Part shown: one piece after another, positions 14,271 to 55,100 of the stretch
How positions within the stretch are numbered: position 1 is the stretch's first letter
Layout: each line of letters starts with the position of its first letter
DNA from: Cyprinodon diabolis
Lineage: Eukaryota > Chordata > Actinopteri > Cyprinodontiformes > Cyprinodontidae
Length of the DNA: 64,000 nucleotides
Direction of reading: 5' to 3'
Assembly: GCA_030533445.1 (NCBI GenBank)
Contig: CM060081.1
Span: 15,527,655 to 15,591,654 of the forward strand
Notes under the pieces: generated by a model
What the model was told of the DNA's origin: nothing
Databases searched by the model: none
Seen by the model: only the letters and a program-made list of their open reading frames with translations
Made by a program: the position numbers and the translations under genes

Positions 14271-14606
14271 CTGTGTGTGCAGCGGCGAGAGAGAGACAGA
14301 GGGAGAGAGAAAGGGAGAGAGAGACTGTTTCTCCAAAATGGATGCCACACACATACACTGATTGCGACTAGTGCCGTGTGTGGGGGGGAGATCTGATCTT
14401 CTCTTTGTCAAGCTTTTAGCTCTAAAGCTAATGCATCTATTCAAAAGGTTCACAGCTTGTGGATGTCTGTGTAAGGTTTCAAGGGGAAATTCTGTGGCCA
14501 CGGTAAGCATCAGTCCTCTCTGCATTGCAGCAGTATGGTTGAGGAAAGCGAGGAGCAGAGAGCCTGTGTTGCACACCGAGCACAGCACCCAATCAGGTAC
14601 CTCCAT
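13893..14606 (-). other. Long open frame antisense to the candidate ZMYND8 promoter, probably not coding
   Basis: A 237-codon open frame runs on the minus strand through the GA-rich and CCAAT-containing block upstream of ZMYND8. The predicted peptide has no domain I recognise, and it is rich in Ser, Leu and His, as expected from reading the complement of GA-rich DNA. I list it only because of its length; I do not believe it is a gene. Confidence 0.15.
14281..14330. repeat. GA-rich tract near the candidate promoter
   Basis: About 50 bases of imperfect GAGAGA, interrupted by CAGAGG and AAGGG. It lies roughly 260 bp upstream of two CCAAT boxes. Confidence 0.8.
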
Positions 14607-14623
14607 CTCGTACCCAAGCCAAT
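14589..14623 (+). promoter_or_regulatory. Paired CCAAT boxes, candidate ZMYND8 promoter
   Basis: Two CCAAT motifs in the same orientation lie at 14589-14593 (CCCAATCAGG context) and 14619-14623 (AGCCAATCGG context), 30 bp apart. This is the usual arrangement of NF-Y sites in vertebrate TATA-less promoters. A pyrimidine-rich possible start region and a good donor site at 14844 follow. That this drives ZMYND8 is inferred from position and strand. Confidence 0.45.
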
Positions 14624-14649
14624 CGGCAGCTTGCAGCTGAGGTTAAAGA

Positions 14650-14843
14650 TTGACAATTGCAGGAGAGAACAGCAGGAAGAGAAGGCCTTCTGGGAAACCT
14701 GGACCTATCTTTTTTCCCCTCATCCCCCGGCGTTCTCAATTATTGATAAAGAGAAAACAATAGGCCGAAGATTCTTTGAGTAAGAGTAAGAAAAAAGAAG
14801 AGGAAAGTAAGAGAGGAAAGAGGAAAGTAAGAGAGGAAAAAAG
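14650..14843 (+). other. Candidate non-coding first exon of ZMYND8
   Basis: A purine-rich segment downstream of the CCAAT boxes ends in the donor AAAAAAG|GTATGC at 14843/14844. The ZMYND8 start codon lies in a later exon whose 5' side has acceptor-like sequence (TTTGTCAG at 17143), so at least one upstream non-coding exon is required. The left boundary (transcription start) is not determined. No transcript evidence is available. Confidence 0.4.
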
Positions 14844-14999
14844 GTATGCCGATTATTTCCTTCACTAAGGCATGATTGTTATGAGAAAGGTGGGTGTGGA
14901 CAGTGGTGTGTCAATAAGTTGGACTGAGCAGATCCATTAAAATATTTGAAATATTTAATCAGGATGTACTCTATTGATTGATTGCCTTTTCATCTCTCT

Positions 15000-15480
15000 C
15001 TCTTACTGATTGTTTGTTTTATTTGGATCCCCATTAGCTTCAGCATAAGCTAAAAGCTATTCTTACTGGGGTCATCCAATCCTCCATGTGACAATACAGT
15101 TTATTACATCACATCACACACTATAAACATAAGACATTCACACAAAATTAAATGCATAATTTACCATTGATCACTAAAATAATAACGATGAAGTAAATAA
15201 ATAAATGAGAAACATAATTAAAATAAAATATTGCTATTCCAAATAGATCTATATCAAAGAATAAGTTAACAAGAACCCTACAACAGTATCTCCTTAATTA
15301 AATTAACATTAACAATCTACATTTCTTTGGAGGTAATACTTTTTAAGTGAAGTTTTGAAACCATACGGAGTGTTTTGTTGTTTGATAGTATTTGGGAGTA
15401 AATTCCATTCACATAATACCCTGTACCTAACTGAGCATTGAAGCTGATTTGGTTTTAACTCTATGTAAAATAAAAGTACC
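15000..15480. repeat. Probable unclassified interspersed repeat in ZMYND8 intron 1
   Basis: A block opening with TTTTATTTGGATCCCCATTA has the look of the antisense 3' end of a fish interspersed element. I cannot find its other boundary or any coding frame, so family and orientation stay open. Confidence 0.3.
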
Positions 15481-16448
15481 TCCTACTACATATGTCGTTG
15501 GATAACGATGCGTATCGATGCTGAAGGGTAGTTTTGTATATAAAGTAAAAGGTGTTTTACTTGTTATAACATTATATAAAACACCATTACTGAATACACC
15601 AATCTATTGTTAACTTTTAACCATTAAAAAGCGAACATGCATTTTGTCAACTTTTGATCTGAACCTACTTGTTGTATTGTGTGTTGTTTCTATTTTACTT
15701 GGCTGCACATGGTGGTGGTCCTGATATTAAGGCTGTCCAGGCGGGTTGATCTTAGAGGTCAGCAGAGCCAGTTTAAGGCATTAAGACAGGTGTTTGTCCA
15801 GGGGCTTTCTTGACTTTAGCTATTTCGAAGTGTAGGAGGAGATAAGAGACATCTTGTTCCTTTGTCTCAACTAGAGGAAACCTCTTAATCGGGTGTTTTT
15901 CAGCTGAGAGGGATTTAAACAAAAACCATCAGAACAGCTCGATCAGCTTTGGTCCAGAATGTGCTTGGTAGTGTCAACAAATAAAATCAAACTTAAACAT
16001 GTTTGACTGACGTTAGAAAAAAAACAAACCTGTTGAGCACATCTTTAATGGAGGTGCTTGGCATCATCACAGGGTTTTTATTGTCTGCAAAATGCCAGTA
16101 GATAGTTTTTTCACCTGTAAACAGTCCTGCTGCTGGATCTTTTATGTTGAGAACAATCTTTTTTTTATTTTTACTTAACCTTTATTATTCTCTAGTTTCA
16201 TGAAATGTCAGAATTTAAAAATGGCTAAATTGTTAGAATTTTTTTTCATATAACTTTAGTCTCTTAACGATATAAATATATCAGGGTTATTGTGATGAAA
16301 TTGATATAGGGCTATTAATTAACTAATGATATGCAAATATGTAAGTGTAAGGCAGCTCACCATTAGTAAAACCAAGAGCATAAATGCAATAACCAAAATC
16401 ACTATTATGTTGATTAGAAGCATTGACATACATACTTTTATTTTATAG

Positions 16449-16454
16449 ATAGAT

Positions 16455-16496
<42 letters not shown>
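16449..16496. repeat. (GATA)n microsatellite
   Basis: About eleven GATA units in intron 1 of ZMYND8, with one early interruption (GATGATA). Confidence 0.9.
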
Positions 16497-17192
16497 CACG
16501 TAGAAAGAAGCTGTAAGGTAAAAAAAACAAACTCTTTTAGATTATGTACGTATGTTTTTCAGACATGAGGACTACTTATGCTGCTTCCTTCTCTGTGTTA
16601 TTTAATACACAAATACTATTTGTCAAGGTAAAAAGTCCCAAAAAGGCAACATTTAACACCTAATTTGGTTGAGACTTTACTCGGTTTAAATGAATACCAG
16701 TGGGTTTTTAATAGTTTGTCACATACACTTTATTTAATACCAACTGGGGATGTCCAGATACATCTTTTTAATTGATTGATACTTATATTGACCTGATACA
16801 ATACCAGAACAAATACCTACTTTTAGTTCCCACTTTGAAGTGTGTAATGTTAGAAAAAGCTTATTTAAGTAACAGTGAGCATAAATAAGTTTAATGGAAG
16901 AGTCAATGCAATTTACATACCAGCTACAAAATTAGACAAATTTTATCATGTAAAATATTACACTATATATTTTACCAATTTAAAATCTAGTGAACATGAT
17001 TTTCTTTATTTAAAATTGAGATATTGGTTTAAACTGATGTACTGGAAATATAGCGCAATTAATTTTGATAATACTTTCATCAGTAACTTATAGCAAAGTC
17101 ATGATTAGATGGGATAAATGCTAAGGCGCTGTCTGTTTGTCAGTGTTACAGAGGAGGAGGGAAAGACAGAAAAACATCCTGAAGCAGGAGAA

Positions 17193-47065
<29,873 letters not shown>

Positions 47066-47779
47066 CCCAGTGTGTAAATGTAAACTATTGTGTGTTTTAG
47101 TACTATTACAGTATATTGTGTTTGATATGTTCTTTGTGGGATTCTGTTTCAAAATAAGAAGTCAGTTCACTGTAATTTTTGTTTCTTGTACTTTTCCATG
47201 CTCATATATTGTCCTCTGTGAACAATGTGCCATAGCAATAGTGAGATTAGATAACAGTAATCATTATATATGGACAGATAAACAATTCTTGCATGCCCGT
47301 GTTACTGCGTGTTGCTTTATACATGTAGCCGTTAGTATAAATGGTCGAAAGCATGCATGGGTTTTTAAACGCATAAATACACACATTATTCAAAGAAAAA
47401 TATTTATACTGTTGTAAAATACTACCTATGCTAATGGACCTTAATGAATCATAAATGAAGATTAAGAGACTTTTGGCTGAGATGCCGGTAAAATACTTTT
47501 TTGCATTCTTTTTTTTGCCAGTTATTTGTTGTGTACTTTAAAAGTATATATAAATACGTTTTAAAACTGAGTATACTGGGATATATTCAATTAATGTACG
47601 ATGTTCCTTGTTGCTTTTTTTAATAGCAATTCTACATTTAAGTAGAATGTCTCCATATAATTTCGGTTCAGTAAAAGGTGGTTCGTTTGTGCAAAATTAA
47701 AAAGCTGAACTTTCTGAGTCAACCCAGTTCACCTCCAGACCAGCGGGGGCGCTGTAACAAGTGTACCGTTTAATGCAAA
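47066..47779. other. ZMYND8 3' UTR and gap to DIDO1
   Basis: AT-rich sequence expected to contain the ZMYND8 3' UTR. I find no AATAAA; the variant ATTAAA at 47696-47701 is a weak candidate. GC content rises from about 47740, where GCGGGGGCG (a GC box, also an EGR-type site) occurs just before the candidate DIDO1 start. Confidence 0.45.
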
Positions 47780-47875
47780 TCGTCAGCCATCTGCCGCAGT
47801 TAGCAGTAGATCCAGCGGGATTGGAAAATGGAGGATTGAGAATTGAGAGCGTATCGCGGCCTTTCTAAGAAGTTG
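47780..47875 (+). other. Candidate non-coding first exon of DIDO1
   Basis: A GC-richer stretch (GCCATCTGCCGCAGTTAGC) ends in the donor AAGTTG|GTGGGT. It precedes a CG-rich 0.8 kb. It contains a three-codon upstream frame, ATG-GAG-GAT-TGA, at 47828-47839. The start site and the join to 50033 are inferred from position and splice signals. Confidence 0.4.
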
Positions 47876-50032
47876 GTGGGTACATGTAAAACATTTCAGC
47901 CTCATGTGAAAGAATATTTAGCGTTTATAGAGATTCATCAAATGTTACTTGATGCAATAATACAGTTTGAAGAAACAGACACTGAACAACGGGCTTCGGA
48001 CGATAGCCAAATCAGTTGAGCTTTTCAAAATACCTGCGTCATGTATACCCTAAATGTATCCGACTGGACAGAGTGAGCATATTTATTATAGTGGTGGTGT
48101 CAAGCTGTCGATGTTGAGCTGTATCGTCCATTAAAAGAGTCCGTTGTGTTATAGGATTAAAACGTATTAGCTGCTACGTGGGTTAGCCTAGCTTGCTGCC
48201 TGCGAATGCACGCTCTGGGGTGTTCGGCACCACGTTCGTAGACCAAACCATGAAGTCTAACCAAAGAAAATATGCCAATACACCCTGTTGTGATAATAAA
48301 AAAAATAGTTATGTGATCTTTGTTTTTTCATTTGAATAGTTTATAGCGTCTGTGACGGCGTGGTACTGATTATATTAAGCTAGCGGCACAAGATGGTTTG
48401 GCGGATTGTCGTTTTGCGGCCATCGTTGCATAATGCGATTGCAAAGCGACGTACGCTCCTTGTATAACGTTTTACTTTTCGTTAATCGAAAAATATATTA
48501 ATAAACCTGTATTTATCGTACCGATGTTATTATGAAGAGTTAATACTGCGCTCATGTCGAAGGCCGTGTTCAGCCCCCGTTTGGATTGCGCTTAAAAACT
48601 GCTGATCGTTTGCTTCATTCAACAGTTAGCTGTCATCACCCAGGGTACTTTAACCCGACGGAGGGGATTTGATGTGGGGAAAAAGGCATAATTTTTGCGT
48701 GACATTCATTTTTATTTTGCTCATGAGCCCCTCCCATTTTACGTACCAACCGTTTGTCCTCTCGTTCACGCGGCCAGGAGTCGTGACAGATAGCCTTGCT
48801 ACAGCGCTACGTTAGCTACAGCTAATGAGAACGACCTATTGATTTATTGCATGACTGTTCTAAGACAATGTATGCTAATCTTTCCATTTATTAACCTGTC
48901 ATTGTGCATTTAAGTGGATTTGGTAAATTGTTCAATCTTATATTTCCAAACTGTTCCTATTATCCAGATGTTTTGATTTTAGACATAGATATACGCGTCT
49001 TATTTTCTATTTCCGCCCAAGTTTATATGAGCACATGAGATTTGCTCTCTATGTAGGGATAACTTCTAAATCCCCTTTCCTTTCTTTTCCTTGTTAGAAC
49101 CTTCATCCCTCTTCTGATAATTGATCTGATGACATTAAGTTTGACAAGTCAACACTACTGAAGTGCAGTTATGCATAACACCAAAGAGTGATGTCTTTGT
49201 TTTTAAAGGCTTTCTTATAAGAACAGTGGGTTTTTTTCCCACAGTGCAGAAAGAGTAAACGTTATGATTAAGATATACATTTGGTACAGACAACAGTAAA
49301 ATGTGTAATATAGGGCAAGCTGACAGAATTGAAAAACTCTTGGATTTAACATTAGAATTTAGCCTATTTAAAAACTAAAAGATTAATGTTTAAGATATAA
49401 GTGATCTTTAAATTTTGTGGAGGGGAAGTCTACAGGATCTGTGCAGGGTTAAAGGGCTGGTTATTCTCGTACAGCAGTGTGTCGCAGCTATGATCCAGAT
49501 ATTTTTGATTTATGCCCAATATTGAAGCGTGGTCTGCGCTTTGTTATTCCACAACGCAAGGGGGACAATCACAAACTAGCTGTGGGTCTAGATACAGCCG
49601 AGGCAGTGAGGAAGTGGAAAAATGCAAGAGGCAACGAAGGGACATGAGGGTGAGAAAGCAGGGATCCAGGTGGAAAAAGGGTCCCAGCGTTGCGCATCTC
49701 GCTCTTCTAGCTGGTTCAACTTCACGAGTCATTTTCCACAATGGCGCTTATACAAATAAAACAAGCCGGTAAGGTACGAAGCAGGAAATACGCATAGTGT
49801 AGAGCACATGTAGATTTGACCAATCAGAGATTTCTGAGCTTTAACCAGCCTTAAGTCTGGTTTTTGCTTACCCCTCCAAAATAGTAATTGACCGCAGATA
49901 GGAGGTCTCTGATTACGCATGACACAGCCAGTTAAGTTATAAACTTTTATTCTCTATTTAAAAAATCTGCTTCATTGCAACATGTTTGAGTTGTCTATGT
50001 CTCTAAATATGTTTTGTCATTGCTTTTTGCAG
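47876..50032. other. DIDO1 intron 1 with a repeat block
   Basis: CG-rich near its 5' end (to about 48800), AT-rich afterwards. The block at 49459-49930 shares motifs with 24040-24290 and carries open frames without homology. No coding exon seen. Confidence 0.4.
49459..49930. repeat. Repeat block shared with 24040-24290
   Basis: Shares GCAGTGTGTC, then CAGATATTTTTGATTTATGC and CCAATATTGAAG, and later a CTTAAG-centred segment. It has higher GC content than the surroundings. It is probably an interspersed element inserted in DIDO1 intron 1; family unknown. Confidence 0.4.
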
Positions 50033-50184
50033 GCTATCAAAAATTGGCTAATGCACAAAAGCTGCTTTTCCAAATGAGTTTGAAGATGAAGCTAAATAGT
50101 TGCTAAAGCAGCCAGCTGCACATTTAAAGGGCCAAACCTAAAGTGAAGAGGATTTGGAGTTTCTGTTGGTTCTAACAGAGCAAA
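50033..50184 (+). promoter_or_regulatory. DIDO1 5' leader with upstream open frames
   Basis: Acceptor CTTTTTGCAG at 50032. The leader contains ATG at 50051 (9 codons, ending at TGA 50075-50077) and ATG at 50074 (11 codons, ending TAA 50104-50106, with a further in-frame ATG at 50086). The two frames overlap as ATGA. An in-frame TAA at 50173-50175 lies just before the main start. Confidence 0.6.
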
Positions 50185-51053
50185 ATGCCAGTGGAGACGA
50201 CCGACAGTGCTGAAAACCGCTGCCCTGTACGGCGCAGTGGCAGGCAGCCCAAGCGAACGGACAAACTAGAGGAGTTCCTCATGACTGCCAAAAGGGGCTC
50301 CAGAAAAAGTGCTCCTCCTAGTGTTGAAAGTGGTGATCCCCCTTCCCAAACCCCAACAGATGCAGAAACGGCATCTGAAGCTAGTTTTGATGGAAATGCG
50401 GACTCCAAGATAGTAGAGGACAAAGCAGATTCTCCAGAGAGGAGGACACGATGTCGTGCAAAGAAACAGGTGCAGAAGAAAACTCAAGGAGGCAGACAGA
50501 CGAGATCATCTGCAGGGAGAGTAATGGTTAAAGAAGAGGGGAGCTCTGAGAATGAGGATGATGGGAAAGATGATAAGAGAGGTCAATCACAAGATGGCAG
50601 CCAGGGGATGGAAGAAAGCAAACCGGATCCTGCCTCTAAGGCTATAGAGAGCATTAAGGCAGCAGAGGACTCTGAGAAGACGGTTCCCCAGGAGACCAAT
50701 GTAGGGGGGGCTAAAAGTGAGACAGAGAAGGAGACGGATGAAGAGGACACTGAGAAGTCTGAAGTGATGACTCGCAAACCAGTCAGGACCTATGTCAACA
50801 AGAAAAGGGTGTCTCAGAAGAGCCCCATGGCAGCCAAATCTCCACCTGAAAGCAGAAATACTGTACCTGCTAAGAAGGAAGCAAAACCCAAAGCTGTTGG
50901 AAAAATTAGTAAACAAGAGACAACGGAGGAGGAGGACGACGATGATGAATCCTTCACTTCTTCATCTTCATCCTCATCGTCAAATGAGTCCGACGATGGA
51001 GGCTACGACCCCAACGCACTATACTGTATCTGTCGCCAGAAACACAACAAACG
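50185..51053 (+). CDS. dido1: DIDO1 exon 2 (first coding exon)
   Basis: Residues 1-289 plus two bases. Donor CG|GTTTGT. Begins MPVETTDSAENRCPVRRSGR; the middle is a Ser/Glu/Lys-rich disordered region with a long Ser run before the PHD; it ends in YDPNALYCICRQKHNK, the start of the PHD. Confidence 0.92.
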
Positions 51054-52097
51054 GTTTGTTTCTCTCATTAGATGGTTTCTTTTACTCGCAGCTTGTTCGG
51101 TGTCTAGAAAAGAAGTAGCCTAAGTCTTGATCATCTTGTGTTTTGGGGGTTAAATTGAGAAACAAATGTTTTTATTGAGACTTTATCTGCAGGTCCAACA
51201 CAATAGTAGCTCTTAGTTTGCCAACAAATTTGATAGATTTAAAAAAAATACTTCAAAAATAAATGTATAAATTCAAAGTAGACGTATACAAAAAAAACAA
51301 TCAAACATATATCAAGTTATAACACCAGTTTATTTATATGAACGCCAACAACAAAAAAACATTATAATAATATAATAACACTTTACAAAAACAAAATATG
51401 TCATGTACAGGTTTAGTTTTTGTACATAAATCTTGCCTGTCAGGGGCTTTGTGAAGGTAAATGTGTATTTTGCATTGTCATATATTGTGTCACAAACCTA
51501 AAAAATAATGTTTAATAATGGAGAAGCTATTACTCAGCTTTATATTTTTTTATTATATTAAAAAAATTTTTTTCTGATAATGTGTTTATTTATGAGCAAC
51601 TATGCAAATTAACAAACGTCTAGAAAGAGTACACTATATTATATCATTTTCCATGTGAATCTCAGATTGTTCTTCTTTGCCTTTTCTAAAAAGTGCTTTA
51701 AAGCCGTCCTACCTGTCTTTATCCATGCTGGGTCAGATCTTGACGATTGAAAAAGGAGGCAGGGAAGGCAGAATAAAGCTACATGCTGCTTGCCAATTCT
51801 TGCTAGACCAGGTCCTGGAAAAGGATGTTTCTTGCACCACGTTTCTCTCTTTCTCTCCAATGCGTCTCCAACTCCCGCGACTCGAGTTGTCAATCAACCA
51901 TCTGCGCTGTGACGGGAGGTAGTGAGCAAACACACTTCCTGTCAGCTCAGGGCGCTGCTCTCCTGCGCCCCGAGCTCTCCTATACCTTTGTATTGCAGAG
52001 GAGCTACTGCGCATTTACGAAAATACATCACTAATCCGATGAAAAATGGAGTGACACTTTACTAGCCATTAAAGATTAAATATTTATCTTGCACATC

Positions 52098-52146
<49 letters not shown>

Positions 52147-55100
52147 CTATATTTCGAAATATTTTAAATTTTAATTTAAAATTAAATTATATATAAAAAG
52201 TTTTTTCTTAATCAGGGTCATTGGATGTGCGCCCTCTATTGGCCAGCCGCCACTGTTGCTATTTGCATGCAGGCATCTGGAAGCAGGGACTATTTGGGAT
52301 TACCCATTCCAAATTTCAAGTCTCTGCTGTTTTTATTTTTTTGTTGCTGTTATTTAGCTTCCTTCATTTCCACTGCCTTCTCTGAATAAAATGGTCCCTA
52401 CATCAACCATGTTTAATCAGGGTTGGTGTGTGTTATAGACAGTGTTTTAGTATTTTCTTTTTTCATTTTTAATTTTTTTCACTGCAACCATTGTTTGTTT
52501 GCGTGTCCTCTGACCAGAGTGCTTTTCTTCCATGTCTACTGCTGTCCACATGACTTGTGTTAAATTGCAAACAGGAATTCTTATGGCTTCCTAAACAAGG
52601 GCCTCTCTCTTGACTTCCTTTCATAAAAAGGACAAATTTAGTGTATGTCCCTCTACGTTTTCAGATGATGGGTTAAATATTTGTTCAGAAGAAAGCTGAA
52701 ATTTAGTATATTTCCCTTTAATTTCTAAGTGTTGGCTCTTTTGGTGTGGTTCTGTTTGCATGCTTTCAGAGCAGTTGGATTTATGCTGAAAGTATCACTG
52801 ACATTGGGTTTCCAGGCTAAATAGGAAATGTCCTCTAGTTTTATTTAGATCTGCTACGTCATGTTGTTCAAACACAAAATTCCATTAAACATGGTAGGTG
52901 TAACTGAAGATGTGAGAAACCAGTGAATCTGTGTGTTTGTGCAGCTCTACAATTCTCAATGCTTCTGTTAGCTAATCTCCACATTCACTTTAGTTAAGAT
53001 AGATAAGTTAAGGCAAAAAAATCACCTTTGTTCTGCCATTTGTAGCGTTGTGAGAATCTGGTCTGTTTTATGTACGATGCTCCATAGGTTTATGATCTGC
53101 TGTGATCGCTGTGAAGAATGGTTCCATGGAGACTGCGTGGGCATTACCGAGGCCCGCGGACGTCTGATGGAGAGGAACGGAGAGGACTACATCTGCCCCA
53201 ACTGCACAGCAAAGAAGAACCAATTGGTCAGACCTGCCACATCTATCCTCCCTACGAGCACAGAGATGGCAAAACCCCGAGCGGACACTGCTTCTCTGAT
53301 TATTGCTCCAGCTGCTGCCTCCTCCTCTGTGGAGAAAGGCCCAGGCAGCGGGGCAGGTTTAAATCCGTCAGCTGTTCAGCCTGTGGCGCCCCCTCTGCCT
53401 TCCTCAGCAAGCGGGGCAGAAGAGAGAGCAGCTGAAGATCAGGGCATCAAAGGCCGGATCGAGAAGGCTACTAATCCATCTGGAAAGAAGAAGATAAAAA
53501 TCTTCCAGCCGGTAGGTGACTGCTGCTAGAAACATCTGTGTCACTGTTTGTTGCTTAATATCATGAGAGCCAACAAAAGAAATTCAACAAAATCTTTTAT
53601 TGTAAAAATAGTTACCCAGATGTTGTCTTTGATAAGTTTGTAGACACATTTACTCACTGTTTGCACCAATTAAAGGCTATCATTTAGATTGTAAGCTTAG
53701 GTCAAAAAAATGGGGTGATATGTTGTCGGTTAATTTCATTCCACACTGATCTGAAGCAGGCTATTCATCAACCGGCTGAGCCGAAACCAGACAAAAACGC
53801 TGCGTCAGCTGGGGAGCCTAAGGTCGCATCCGCAGCAGAGCAGAAAGCTCCACCAGAACCAGAGCAGAGGGTTGAAACTACGGTTGAAGTGAACACCTCT
53901 CCAGTTGTGGAGGTGGCTGAGGAGAAGGCAGAAGATGACTCCTCCCTCCCTAAATGCATTGGTCCTGGCTGCGACAGCATCGCCCAGCCTGACTCTGTGT
54001 ACTGTGGGAACGACTGCATCTTGAAACACGCCGCAGCCGCTATGAAATCCATCACTGATGTCAAAGAACCCAAGCAGAAGGACAAGCCCAAGCCTCAGAA
54101 AAACAAGGCTGCAGCAAAGGTAACCCGGACCACCTGAAATGGTTCCCCTAAAAGCACCTTTATGATGTCTAATAAGAGTTAAAGAGAAGAAACCTTCCTT
54201 AGAAGCTGTAAATAACTCCAGATATGTGATATTAAATCTTTGTGTCAGAGAAATGGATGTTTTATCTTAGCATCAATGAATACTTTGATTGTTTGATCTA
54301 TTAAAATCCAGGACTTTAATGTAATTTAGATTCTACCTTCATAGATTTATTCTCACATCCACAGTTCAATCTCAGAAGGAGAAAACGGGTTCTAGGCTGT
54401 GTCAAGTCTGCTTATTGTGCTCATTCTGTAGTAGTTTTTAACCATACTCTTAGATAGGTAAATGAGGATTTACTGTTTAACTGAGACATCATAGCAATAT
54501 CTTCAGAATATGAACATGTTTGCTCTGCATCACAAAACTCATCTTTTGGGAACCATTGAAAGTAAAATAAAATTAACCATCCCTTGCTTTTGTATGTTAA
54601 ATCTTTGGAAAGCAGCCTCCAGTATTTCTTCTATTAAAAGAACTGATTGGATGCCCTATTTGCTAGGCTAGGAAATGGGTGCCATCCACACAGATTGAGA
54701 TTTGGCCTATTTGGATGGACTATCATTGCCTTTCCTGCCTGCAGAGGATGTAGCTTTCTGATGGCTGGGGATACTAAAGCTCACAGAGATTATAAAAGCC
54801 AGAATACAGCGGGTCAGCCATAAGACCATCATCTAACTATATTCACCAACTGTTCTATCATTTAAATGTTTTTGTTGTTATTTTCTTATGATGTGGAACC
54901 CTCAAGTCTCATCGAAACAATTTTTTTGTGATTTCTATTGTGAGAAACAAACTATTTTACTAATGCAGTTTTTCCTCAGATACAGGCCATCTTGTGATGG
55001 TATGAAATGATAAAACTTGAAAGAAACATAAAGGATTAATATGTATAACAATTTATTTCTTACCTTTTTTAATGTTATATGTGCAAACCATTGAGGTCCC

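Noticed and set aside
13893..14606. 237-codon open frame on the minus strand
   Set aside because: No domain recognised, composition follows the complement of GA-rich DNA, overlaps the candidate ZMYND8 promoter, and no splice or polyadenylation context supports a gene.
47730..47760. Possible CTCF site (CCAGCGGGGGCGCTG)
   Set aside because: One base shorter than the usual CTCF core and poorly matched on its left half; a GC box or EGR-type site fits better.
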